From Clostridiales bacterium (GTDB taxonomy: Bacteria > Bacillota > Clostridia > Lachnospirales > Anaerotignaceae): a stretch of 54,017 bases of DNA. The notes under the pieces are model-generated. The model was not told where the DNA came from. It searched no databases and saw only the letters and a program-made list of their open reading frames with translations. The stretch is from positions 55,024 through 109,040 of the forward strand of contig JAHZAW010000007.1 of the NCBI GenBank assembly GCA_019423725.1. The letters run 5' to 3'. A program made the translations under genes and the position numbers. The number at the start of each line of letters is the position of its first letter. The first letter of the stretch is position 1. This document shows, piece by piece, positions 23,949 through 31,962 of this stretch.

Positions 23949-25821
23949 TGGTCTCAACTCGTTTCTTTATCTCAGCATATATGGCCTCTCCATTAAGGCC
24001 GTATCTTGCGTACAATTCTTTTTTCGTTCCATGCTCGATGAATTTATCCGGGAATGCGAAGGCGTGAAATTCCACATCCTTTGCCAGGTCCATATCATTT
24101 ACAGCCTCAAGTACAGCGCAACCGGCTCCGCCTTCAAACACGTTGTCCTCCACCGTAAATATATACTGGCACTTTCCGCATATATCCCTTATCAGCTCCC
24201 TGTCAATGGGTTTTGCGAACCTCAAATTAACAAGCATTGGATCATATCCGTCATTTTTCAGAAGTTCATATACCTCATCCGTCTCATCTATCACACTTCC
24301 TGCCGAAAGTATTGCTATTTTTTCTCCGTCTTTAAGCACTTCAGCCTTTCCATATTCTATTTCAGCACATTGCTCCTGATATTTCAGGGAAATTTCTCCC
24401 CTCGGATATCTTATGGATACAGGAGAATCCATATTTTCAACGGCAAACTCCAGCATTTTCTCAAGCTCTATGCCATTTTTAGGCATCATTACAGTCATAT
24501 TAGGCATATGCCTGAAATATGATATGTCATATATTCCCTGATGAGTCTCTCCGTCACTTCCTACTATTCCGGCTCTGTCAACTCCAAACACCACATGAAG
24601 CCCCTGCAGGCATACATCCTGCATTATCTCATCATAGGCCCTCTGAAGGAATGTGGAGTATACGGCAAATACCGGCTTGAATCCTCCCTTTGCCAGGGCA
24701 GCAGAAAACGATACTGCATGCTGCTCAGCTATACCCACATCAAAAAACCTGTCCGCATATTTTTTCGCAAATCCCGCAAGGCCTGTACCGTTACACATGG
24801 CAGCTGAAACAGCCAGTATTTTTTTATCCTTTTCAGCAAGTTTCTCAAGGGTCTTTCCAAATACCGATGAATAGCTTGGAACATCAGATTTTTTAAGGGG
24901 TTTTCCCGTTTTTATATCAAAGGGTGATACTCCGTGGTATTCAGCAGGATTATTTTCAGCGTATTTATATCCCCTGCCCTTTACCGTCTTTACATGTACA
25001 AGCACCGGTCCCTCTATCTTCTTGACCCTTTCTATGGTGGATATGAGTTCCTCGATATTATGTCCGTCAACGGGTCCCACATACTTAAATCCCAGCTCCT
25101 CAAATATGACACCCTGGACAAACATATATTTTATCCTTTTTTTTGTTCTTTTTATGGTGTCCACCATGGGAGCTCCCGCAGGAAGTCTATTAAGGAATTT
25201 TTTTACATCGTCCTTTGCCTCAAGATATTTCACACCAGTCCTTATCTCTCCAAGATGACGGGTAAGGGCACCCACATTATTGGATATGGACATCTGGTTA
25301 TCATTGAGTATGACTATAAGGTTCTTATTATATCTTCCGGCATTGTTTAATGCTTCATAGGCTACTCCGCCGGTCATGGAGCCGTCTCCAATGACCGCAG
25401 CTATCTTTTCATTTCCGCCGGAAAGATCCCGCGCACAGGCAAGGCCTAAGGCTATGGATATGGACGTTGAACTGTGTCCGGCAGTCAACGTGTCATATTC
25501 GCTCTCATTTGGCTTTGGGAATCCCGATATGCCGTCAAGCTGTCTAAGGGTCTTAAAGGCATCTTTCCTTCCCGTAAGTATTTTATGGATATAGGCCTGA
25601 TGTCCCACATCCCATACGATCTTATCCTTAGGGATATCAAGGCAGTAATGAAGAGCCAGAGTAAGCTCCACAACTCCAAGATTTGATGCGAGATGTCCTC
25701 CGGTCACAGATACATTTTCCAGAAGAAAAGCCCTAAGTTCCAGCGCAAGCCTGTTAAGCTGACTGATATTAAGTTTTTTTATATCCTCGGGGCAGTTGAC
25801 CGAGTCGAGCAGTCTTTTCAC
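23941..25821 (-). CDS. dxs: 1-deoxy-D-xylulose-5-phosphate synthase
   Basis: A 626-residue thiamine-diphosphate enzyme that condenses pyruvate and glyceraldehyde 3-phosphate in the first step of the MEP isoprenoid pathway. The TPP/Mg motif GDGSMTGG is followed by AYEALNNAG. GHQAYIHKILTGR supplies the conserved His. The transketolase-type DRAGIVGSDGETHQG block comes later. I use the GTG at 25821 because GAAAGGTG precedes it at 8 bases. The open frame extends 37 codons further but overlaps ispA in another frame and has no homology-like content. It lies 22 bp after ispA, which acts in the same pathway. Confidence 0.97.
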   Translation of the reverse strand: MKRLLDSVNCPEDIKKLNISQLNRLALELRAFLLENVSVTGGHLASNLGVVELTLALHYCLDIPKDKIVWDVGHQAYIHKILTGRKDAFKTLRQLDGISGFPKPNESEYDTLTAGHSSTSISIALGLACARDLSGGNEKIAAVIGDGSMTGGVAYEALNNAGRYNKNLIVILNDNQMSISNNVGALTRHLGEIRTGVKYLEAKDDVKKFLNRLPAGAPMVDTIKRTKKRIKYMFVQGVIFEELGFKYVGPVDGHNIEELISTIERVKKIEGPVLVHVKTVKGRGYKYAENNPAEYHGVSPFDIKTGKPLKKSDVPSYSSVFGKTLEKLAEKDKKILAVSAAMCNGTGLAGFAKKYADRFFDVGIAEQHAVSFSAALAKGGFKPVFAVYSTFLQRAYDEIMQDVCLQGLHVVFGVDRAGIVGSDGETHQGIYDISYFRHMPNMTVMMPKNGIELEKMLEFAVENMDSPVSIRYPRGEISLKYQEQCAEIEYGKAEVLKDGEKIAILSAGSVIDETDEVYELLKNDGYDPMLVNLRFAKPIDRELIRDICGKCQYIFTVEDNVFEGGAGCAVLEAVNDMDLAKDVEFHAFAFPDKFIEHGTKKELYARYGLNGEAIYAEIKKRVETNV

Positions 25822-25843
25822 AAAAATTACACCTTTCTCATTT

Positions 25844-26731
25844 TCAGTTTTTTCTTCTGATAAGATATTCTGTAAGTCTCGCAAGGAAGTCCATTTTTTC
25901 TCCCATACTGTGAAGTATCTCAAGGGCTTCATTGGACATATCCATAACTATTTTTGATGCGTCCTCTACCCCAAACATGGTGGCGTATGTCACCTTATGA
26001 TTCTTTTCATCACTGTTGATGGGTTTTCCAAGCTCCTCAAGGGTGCTCGTAACGTCAAGTATATCGTCCTGTATCTGGAAGGCCACTCCTACAAGTTCGC
26101 CGACCCTCTCGATATTTTTTATTTCTTCTTCGCTGGCGCCGCCCATCTCGGCTCCTGCCTTAAGAGCTCCGATTATCATGGCCGCTGTCTTATTTTTATG
26201 TATGTAGTCAAGGGTGTCCTTATCTATGTCCTTTCCCTCGCTTATTACATCTACGACCTGTCCGGCTACCATTCCGTTTATACCCGCTCCCTGTGCTATG
26301 GCAAGCATGGCCTTCGTATATTTGATATCATTGAATTTTACGCAGGCCTCAGCCATGGTCTCAAAGGCATGGTGGAGCAGTGCATCCCCTGCCAGTATGG
26401 CCATGTTTTCACCAAATACCTTATGGCTGGTGAGTCTTCCCCTTCTGTAATCATCATTATCCAAAGCAGGAAGGTCATCATGTATCAGTGAATATGTATG
26501 TATCATTTCTATAGCACAGGCAAAGGGCATGGATTTCTCAACATCTCCGTCAAAGGCTCTGCATGCTTCCATTACCATTATTGGTCTGAGCCTTTTTCCT
26601 CCGGCAAAAACACTGTATCTCATGGCTTTGAATATCACTTCGGGATATCTGTCCTCAGGAGGAAGGAATTTCTCCATATATTCATCAACGATATTTGCCT
26701 TTTTCTTAAGTTCTTCCTTAAAATCCATCAT
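25844..26731 (-). CDS. ispA: polyprenyl (farnesyl/geranyl) diphosphate synthase
   Basis: A 295-residue short-chain prenyl synthase that builds farnesyl diphosphate from IPP and DMAPP. The first aspartate-rich motif is DDLPALDNDD at 85-94, and the second is DDILD at 222-226. GGKRLRP at 44-50 binds IPP. Length and motifs match IspA rather than the longer octaprenyl enzymes. Its ATG overlaps the xseB stop (ATGA), and dxs follows. Confidence 0.95.
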   Translation of the reverse strand: MMDFKEELKKKANIVDEYMEKFLPPEDRYPEVIFKAMRYSVFAGGKRLRPIMVMEACRAFDGDVEKSMPFACAIEMIHTYSLIHDDLPALDNDDYRRGRLTSHKVFGENMAILAGDALLHHAFETMAEACVKFNDIKYTKAMLAIAQGAGINGMVAGQVVDVISEGKDIDKDTLDYIHKNKTAAMIIGALKAGAEMGGASEEEIKNIERVGELVGVAFQIQDDILDVTSTLEELGKPINSDEKNHKVTYATMFGVEDASKIVMDMSNEALEILHSMGEKMDFLARLTEYLIRRKN

Positions 26732-26967
26732 TCTTCCTCCTTAAGCTCAAAGGGCTTTTCCTCTATGCTTCCATCAAGCCCCGTTGAAAGTATACTTATC
26801 TGCTGTTTAGCTCCCGTAAGTTTCTCACTGCATAATGAAGAAAGCTCAACGCCTTCTTTATAAAGTTTTACTGTTTCATCAAGGGATAGTTCTCCCTCTT
26901 CCATCGCGTCAACTATTTCTTCCAGCCTTGAGAGTGCTTCCTCAAAGCTTTTCGCTTTTTTTGCCAT
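26728..26967 (-). CDS. xseB: exodeoxyribonuclease VII small subunit
   Basis: A 79-residue helical protein typical of XseB (FEEALSRLEEIVDAMEEGELSLDETVKLYKEG). It wraps around the large subunit to form the single-strand exonuclease VII. The start overlaps the xseA stop by one base (TAATG), and its stop overlaps the ispA start. Confidence 0.96.
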   Translation of the reverse strand: MAKKAKSFEEALSRLEEIVDAMEEGELSLDETVKLYKEGVELSSLCSEKLTGAKQQISILSTGLDGSIEEKPFELKEEE

Positions 26968-28175
26968 TAAAACATCACCTTATTTTCAACAGAAGCTGTT
27001 ATTTTTCCATCCCTGAATGTCACAAAAATCCTGTCCCCCTCTTTGATATCACCAGCCAGTGAGATAACATTTCCCTTTTCATCTTCAGTATAGGAATAAC
27101 CCCTGGCAAGCACCTTAAGGGGTGAAAGCGCTTCCAGTGTGGAAACTTCCTTTATCAGCCTGTTTTCAGCGTTTTTTATTTTTATATCCGTTTCTTTTCT
27201 AAGTCTGGCAAAAAGATCTTTTGCATATCTTTCCTTGAGCTCCAGCTCCCTTTGTGGATAGGAAAAGGCCGGACTTTTTACAGCCCTTTTAAATCTGTCC
27301 TCCTTGCCCGAAATCAGAGCAAAAACACTTCTTTCAAGCCTGTCTCTCAGATCTTCCGCCCGTCTTATGTCTTCGTTCATATCATTTACAGCAAGTTCAG
27401 CGGCATTTGATGGTGTTGATGCCCTCAAGTCCGCCACAAAATCCGCTATGGTAAAATCCGTCTCATGGCCTACGGCTGATATGACAGGTATCTCAGAGGC
27501 AAATATAGCCCTTGCCACCCTCTCATCATTAAAGGCCCACAGGTCCTCTATGCTTCCTCCGCCTCGGCCAACGATTATGGTATCGGCTTTATTCAGCCTG
27601 TTGGCAAGCCTTATGCCCTCTGCCACAGACTCAGCCGCCATATCTCCCTGCACCAAAACAGGTATTACGGTTATGGATACCGAGGAGTTTCTCGCACGGA
27701 TTATTTTTATTATATCCCTTACAGCCGCACCGGTAGGAGACGTCACTACGGCTATATTTGATGGCCTTTTATTTATCTCGCGTTTGTAATCCGCATCAAA
27801 AAGTCCTTCATCCGCCAGCTTCTGCTTAAGCTGCTCAAAGGCTATGGTAAGAGCTCCTACTCCATCCGGCTTCATCAGCTGTACGACTATCTGATATTCT
27901 CCGCTCTTCTCATATAACGTAACATATCCGCACACTATTACTGACATGCCGTTTTCAGGCATAAATGGCAGCATATCAGCGTCTCCCCTGAACATTATGC
28001 AGCGTATGACACTGTCGCTGTCCTTAAGGGAAAAATACATATGTCCGGAGCTATGCCTTTTAAAGTTAGATATCTCACCCGCTACCCATATACTGCTAAG
28101 GACATAGTCATTTTCGAGCATGGTCCTTATATAGCCGTTTACCCTGGATACGGAATAAATTTTAGGTTCAAGCAT
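26967..28175 (-). CDS. xseA: exodeoxyribonuclease VII large subunit
   Basis: A 402-residue catalytic subunit of exonuclease VII, which degrades single-stranded DNA from both ends. An N-terminal OB fold (ISNFKRHSSGHMYFSLKDS) is followed by the catalytic core (TSPTGAAVRDI, VGRGGGSIEDLWAFNDE, SAVGHETD). The C-terminus is coiled-coil. The ATG at 28175 overlaps the intact downstream end of the nusB frame by 8 bases. A GTG three codons earlier is possible. Confidence 0.96.
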   Translation of the reverse strand: MLEPKIYSVSRVNGYIRTMLENDYVLSSIWVAGEISNFKRHSSGHMYFSLKDSDSVIRCIMFRGDADMLPFMPENGMSVIVCGYVTLYEKSGEYQIVVQLMKPDGVGALTIAFEQLKQKLADEGLFDADYKREINKRPSNIAVVTSPTGAAVRDIIKIIRARNSSVSITVIPVLVQGDMAAESVAEGIRLANRLNKADTIIVGRGGGSIEDLWAFNDERVARAIFASEIPVISAVGHETDFTIADFVADLRASTPSNAAELAVNDMNEDIRRAEDLRDRLERSVFALISGKEDRFKRAVKSPAFSYPQRELELKERYAKDLFARLRKETDIKIKNAENRLIKEVSTLEALSPLKVLARGYSYTEDEKGNVISLAGDIKEGDRIFVTFRDGKITASVENKVMF

Positions 28176-28584
28176 CAGCCTCACTGCCTATTACTTTTCC
28201 GAGGATACCATTGATAAAGGCAGGAGCCTCATCGGAGCTGTATACCTTGGCAAGCTCAACAGCCTCGCTTACCGCTACGCCGTCGGGAACGTAAGGAGCG
28301 TATTATATCTCGTATACCGCGAGTCTGAGTATGGCCTTGTCCACCTTGGACATCCTTTCCACTGTCCAGCCCTTCGCGTATTTACCTATTATCCTGTCTA
28401 TCTCCTCCAGGTTGGCCATGGTACCGTCAGTTTTTGATACTATGTATTCTCTGTCATTTTTTGAGATCTCGTCATCAGATACTGTAAGGAACATGTTCTT
28501 TACTTCGTCATAGTCCCCGTTTTTGACAAAATCATACTGAAATAATAAATAGAATGCGAGTTTCCTGGCGTTTCTGCGTCCCAT
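28168..28584 (-). pseudogene. nusB: nusB interrupted by an in-frame ochre stop
   Basis: Transcription antitermination factor NusB normally has about 130-140 residues. The first 93 codons are normal (RRNARKLAFYLLFQYD at the N-terminus, VDKAILRLAVYEI at 81-93). They are followed by TAA at 28305-28303. The same frame then continues for 44 more codons, reading YAPYVPDGVAVSEAVELAKV, then SSDEAPAFINGILGKVIG, to a proper TGA at 28168. The family usually has Lys after YEI, so a single AAA to TAA change explains it. Either the protein is truncated in its last helices, the stop is read through, or the base is a sequence error. The xseA ATG overlaps the original nusB end, so that junction is preserved. 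Confidence 0.85.
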
Positions 28585-28604
28585 CGCTTTATCCTCCCAA
28601 CATT

Positions 28605-28635
28605 TAAAAAGGCTGCCTGAAATTGACAGCCATAT
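28605..28635 (-). terminator. intrinsic terminator between asp23 and nusB
   Basis: On the minus strand GGCTGTC and GGCAGCC form a 7-bp stem with one G-U pair and a 7-nt loop, followed by TTTTTAAATG. It lies inside the gene run, 20 bp upstream of the nusB ribosome site. It would reduce read-through into nusB and the genes beyond unless antiterminated. Confidence 0.7.
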
Positions 28636-28652
28636 AACCCTTCATTAAGAAA

Positions 28653-29051
28653 TCACTCTGTTTTTGCCTCTTCGTCCATAGCTTCAGCTGAAGGTAAACC
28701 AGCTTCCTTTTCAACCCAGACTTCTGAAACAACTACATTAACTCCTGTTACTGTGAGTCCTGTCATAGTCTCAACCGCATTTTTAACCTTTGTCTGAACT
28801 TCTTCACAGGCTTTTTTAATATTGATTCCGAATTTAACAGAAATTTCAATATCAATAAGAGCTGTAGTCTCCTCAACTGTGACCTTTACTCCCCTTGACT
28901 GATTTTTCTTTCCGAAAAATCCCTTAACTGTATTAACAGGCGCAGATGCAAGAGTTACTCCTTCTGTTTCAGCAGCAGCGGTTCCCGCGATTATAGCTAT
29001 TACTTCATCAGATATCTGAATCTGGCCGTTTGCTTCTTTCATATCTGCCAT
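28653..29051 (-). CDS. Asp23/Gls24 family envelope stress protein
   Basis: A 132-residue Asp23-domain protein (ISDEVIAIIAGTAAAETEGV at the start, then VTVEETTALIDIEISVKFGINI). Relatives attach to the inner face of the membrane or respond to cell-wall stress. YqhY, the one next to nusB and accBC in Bacillus, affects acetyl-CoA carboxylase, and this gene occupies the same genomic place. I choose the ATG at 29051, 9 bases after GGAGG. The ATG at 29060 directly abuts the ribosome site. Confidence 0.9.
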   Translation of the reverse strand: MADMKEANGQIQISDEVIAIIAGTAAAETEGVTLASAPVNTVKGFFGKKNQSRGVKVTVEETTALIDIEISVKFGINIKKACEEVQTKVKNAVETMTGLTVTGVNVVVSEVWVEKEAGLPSAEAMDEEAKTE

Positions 29052-29115
29052 ATATATCATCCTCCATTACATTCATTTCACATAACTATTATATACGATA
29101 CATATACACCATATT

Positions 29116-29143
29116 ATTATATCAGATTTTTCCCGCTTTGCAA
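29116..29143 (-). promoter_or_regulatory. promoter of asp23 and possibly the following block
   Basis: TTGCAA at 29143-29138 and TATAAT at 29121-29116 are spaced by 16 bp, with a TG one base before the -10. The start codon is about 65 bp downstream. Confidence 0.75.
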
Positions 29144-29179
29144 TGAGATTATGCAAAAATTATACATGTACACTGCATA

Positions 29180-29220
29180 AAACATAAAAACAGACGGCCT
29201 GTCCTCTTATGACCGTCTGT
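29180..29220 (-). terminator. terminator of the 122-residue hypothetical gene
   Basis: ACAGACGG and CCGTCTGT form an 8-bp stem with a 15-nt loop that overlaps the last codons, followed by TTTTATGTTTT on the minus strand. Confidence 0.7.
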
Positions 29221-29575
29221 TTGGATCAACTTCTCGTATTATGGTCAGTTCTCCGTTGATGGGAAACTCACATAGTTCCTTTATATAATCATCAGCTTTT
29301 ATGCATCCCTGGGATATCCTTCTTTTCACATTCTCCATGGATTCCTTCTCAAAGTCGCTGTTGAAATTTTCTGTCCTTCGGGCCAGCCATATCCTTCCTG
29401 ACCGGGTGAATGAAAGCTCATCCTCATAGTCCGTTACATTGTATCTTGTGCCCTCTATATTTTTATATGAAACATGTGAGTACAAAAGTCTTTTTGCGTC
29501 ATACTGTCCCGCAAGAAAGGCTTTAAGGACCGTAAATATCTCTTTCCTGTCTTCAGTTACGGTCGTCTTATACAT
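29207..29575 (-). CDS. hypothetical protein, 122 residues
   Basis: A soluble alpha/beta-looking protein with many charged residues and no signal peptide or membrane segment. I do not recognise the family. The best-defined blocks are KEIFTVLKAFLAGQYDAKRL near the start and ENVKRRISQGCIKADDYIKE near the end. I place the start at 29575, where AAGGAGG lies 8 bases before the ATG. The longer in-frame start eight codons upstream would put that site inside the gene. It is monocistronic, divergent from the LysR gene at 29790. Confidence 0.65.
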   Translation of the reverse strand: MYKTTVTEDRKEIFTVLKAFLAGQYDAKRLLYSHVSYKNIEGTRYNVTDYEDELSFTRSGRIWLARRTENFNSDFEKESMENVKRRISQGCIKADDYIKELCEFPINGELTIIREVDPNRRS

Positions 29576-29709
29576 GACGCAGGCCTCCTTTTCTTTCACA
29601 TTTTAGTGTCCATATTAAATATAACTCTTTTTCTTTATTAATTCAATCGTATTAATCTAATCGTAAAAAATCAAAAATTTTTAAGGGCAATTATCCCCCA
29701 ACTTTAACA

Positions 29710-29738
29710 TTGCTTTTAAATAAAATTTGTTATATAAT
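29710..29738 (+). promoter_or_regulatory. promoter of the LysR gene
   Basis: TTGCTT at 29710-29715 and TATAAT at 29733-29738 are spaced by 17 bp. Confidence 0.7.
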
Positions 29739-29789
29739 TTAATACATATATGAGTTATTATCATACTTGTGCAACGAAAGGAAAGTACC

Positions 29790-30665
29790 ATGGATACAAA
29801 GAAATATGAGGCTCTTCTGGCTTCGATCAACCTTGGAAGTTTCACAAAGGCTGCCGATGTCCTCGGCTGTACTCAGTCAGGCCTTACCCATATGATGAAC
29901 GGTCTTGAACAGGAATTTGGATTCCAGCTTCTCATAAGAGGACATCACGGAGTAAAACCTACACCAAACTGCAGCAGGATACTTCCCTATATACAAAAAC
30001 TCGTAGAGGCAAATACAGCCCTTGACGTGGAAATAAAGCGCGTCAACACCTTGAAGGACTCTGTAATAAGGATCGGCTCATATACCAGTATAATAATGCA
30101 CTGGCTGAGTGATGCCGTAAAAAAATTCAATACCGATTATCCTGATGTCACCTTTGAGATCAAGGATGGAGGAGCCGATGAGATATACGGCTGGGTAATG
30201 GATGGAACGGTTGACATCGGTTTTCTAAGCAGGCAGGATGAATACCGCACCGAATGGATACCCCTGAGAAAGGACCCCCTTCTTGCTATTATGCCGCTGG
30301 ATGATAAGCATACAAACAAGTTCTTCCCTCTTACGGATTTCAACGGCAAAAAATTTCTTATGCCTTCTTACGGTCTTAATAAGGATATTTTAAGAGTTTT
30401 CCAGAAATATGACATCACTCCTGACATAAGCAACTCCCATATGAATTATGTCGTCATACTCTCCATGGTGGAAAGGGGACTTGGAATGAGCATACTTTCA
30501 GAGCTTCTTCTTAAGGACCGTGATGACAACATTAAAATAATGGAAACAAAGCCCAAAATATACAGGGAGCTTGGCATAGCTATCCAGTCCCATAAATATG
30601 CCACGGATACGGTCAAAAAATTCATTGAATATACAAAAGATACTGTGGAAAATATGTATAAATAA
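29790..30665 (+). CDS. LysR-family transcriptional regulator
   Basis: A 291-residue LTTR. The N-terminal winged HTH (YEALLASINLGSFTKAADVL, then TQSGLTHMMNGLEQEFGFQLL) covers residues 4-55, followed by a linker helix and a periplasmic-binding-protein-like effector domain. The effector is unknown. The start at 29790 follows AAAGGAAAG. An upstream in-frame alternative codon has no site. The adjacent divergent gene is the 122-residue hypothetical, the only obvious local target. Confidence 0.9.
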   Translation: MDTKKYEALLASINLGSFTKAADVLGCTQSGLTHMMNGLEQEFGFQLLIRGHHGVKPTPNCSRILPYIQKLVEANTALDVEIKRVNTLKDSVIRIGSYTSIIMHWLSDAVKKFNTDYPDVTFEIKDGGADEIYGWVMDGTVDIGFLSRQDEYRTEWIPLRKDPLLAIMPLDDKHTNKFFPLTDFNGKKFLMPSYGLNKDILRVFQKYDITPDISNSHMNYVVILSMVERGLGMSILSELLLKDRDDNIKIMETKPKIYRELGIAIQSHKYATDTVKKFIEYTKDTVENMYK

Positions 30666-30666
30666 A

Positions 30667-30700
30667 AAGCACCCGTCTAGCGACGGGTATTTTTTATTTT
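30667..30700 (+). terminator. terminator of the LysR gene
   Basis: ACCCGTC and GACGGGT form a 7-bp stem with a 4-nt loop, followed by ATTTTTTATTTT. It overlaps the end of the convergent methyltransferase gene. Confidence 0.85.
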
Positions 30701-31838
30701 ATTTATCTTCTTTTTTAGGCGGTCTTGGACCATAGAACTGATAGTAATCTATTTTGATCCTTCCGTTGAACAGCTTTCTCTTTGCGTCCGCTTTTCTTCC
30801 AAAAAGTTTCTCAAAGTATTCCATGGAAGTTATCAGATATGTGGACCAGGTCTTGTTGGTATTCATGGTACCTCCAAGGGCACGGTACATATTTTCCACT
30901 TCCTTTACTTCTCCAAGACGTTCTCCATAGGGAGGGTTTGTTATAAGGCATCCATAATCACCGTAAAGCTCTATATCCTGTGAAGGTTTCACCTCAAATG
31001 TTATGCAGTCGTCGACTCCAGCAAGTTCAGCGTTGGCCTTTGCCAGCTCTATGGCAGCAGGATCTATGTCGCTTCCGTATATTTGGGGCATACAGTCATA
31101 ATCTATTGCCTCATAACATCTGCGTCTTTCTTCTTTCCATAATTTTTCAGGCACTCTCTCCCATTTTTCGGAGGCAAAATGTCTGTTTAAGCCGGGAGCT
31201 ATGTTCCTGGCCATAAGCGCTGCCTCAATGGGTATCGTTCCAGAACCACAGAATGGGTCTAAAAGTATCCTGTCCTTATTCCAATAGCTCAGTTCAACCA
31301 TGGCTGCCGCCAGTGTCTCCTTAAGCGGAGCGTCAAGGGCATTAGCCCTGTATCCTCTTTTGTGAAGTCCAGAGCCGCTGGTGTCTATTGTAAGGGTAGC
31401 CACATCCTTTAAAAGAGCTACCTGCACCGTATATTCCGCTCCGGTCTCATCGAACCAGTCGACATCATATTTTTCCTTGAGCTTCTCAACGATGGCCTTC
31501 TTAACTATGGCCTGGCAGTCAGGCACCGAATGGAGTGTGCTTTTTACGCTTTTTCCAACTACAGTGAATTTTCCGTCAACGGGTATCCAGTCTCCCCAGG
31601 GAAGGGCTTTCGTCCCCTGAAAAAGGTCCTCAAATGAAAGCGCCTTGAATTCTCCCATTTTAACAAATACCCTTCCAGCACATCTAAGCCAGAGATTTGC
31701 CTTAGGTATGGCACTTTCGTCTCCCGTGAACTCCACACGTCCGTCAAATGTCCTTATGTTTTCAAATCCAAGTTTTATAATTTCTCTTTTTACACAGGCC
31801 TCAAGGCCAAAGGTCGAAGTCGCGATAAAATCAATCAT
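30699..31838 (-). CDS. class I 23S rRNA methyltransferase with THUMP domain (RlmL/YpsC-like)
   Basis: A 379-residue RNA methyltransferase. An N-terminal THUMP-type RNA-binding region (residues 1-160, beginning MIDFIATSTFGLEACVKREI) is followed by a SAM domain with LLDPFCGSGTIPIEAA, IYGSDIDPAAIELAKANAE and the catalytic ITNPPYGERLG motif (NPPY, base N-methylation). The E. coli RlmL N-terminal half makes m2G in 23S rRNA, and Bacillus YpsC is the closer relative by size. The frame is open 44 codons upstream, but AAGGAG precedes the ATG at 31838. Confidence 0.92.
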   Translation of the reverse strand: MIDFIATSTFGLEACVKREIIKLGFENIRTFDGRVEFTGDESAIPKANLWLRCAGRVFVKMGEFKALSFEDLFQGTKALPWGDWIPVDGKFTVVGKSVKSTLHSVPDCQAIVKKAIVEKLKEKYDVDWFDETGAEYTVQVALLKDVATLTIDTSGSGLHKRGYRANALDAPLKETLAAAMVELSYWNKDRILLDPFCGSGTIPIEAALMARNIAPGLNRHFASEKWERVPEKLWKEERRRCYEAIDYDCMPQIYGSDIDPAAIELAKANAELAGVDDCITFEVKPSQDIELYGDYGCLITNPPYGERLGEVKEVENMYRALGGTMNTNKTWSTYLITSMEYFEKLFGRKADAKRKLFNGRIKIDYYQFYGPRPPKKEDK

Positions 31839-31896
31839 AGTTTTTCTCCTTAGAATTATATATAAGACAGTATAACACAAAAATGGTCTCTGTGCC

Positions 31897-31925
31897 TTGA
31901 AAATATGATATTTTAAATGTAAAAT
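31897..31925 (+). promoter_or_regulatory. promoter of tgt
   Basis: TTGAAA at 31897-31902 and TAAAAT at 31920-31925 are spaced by 17 bp. Confidence 0.6.
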
Positions 31926-31962
31926 ATAAATCGATATAAAAATATAAGACGGAGATAGATTT

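Noticed and set aside
25822..25932. 37-codon N-terminal extension of dxs
   Set aside because: It overlaps ispA in a different frame. Known Dxs proteins begin at the GTG-encoded residue used here, which has a suitable ribosome site.
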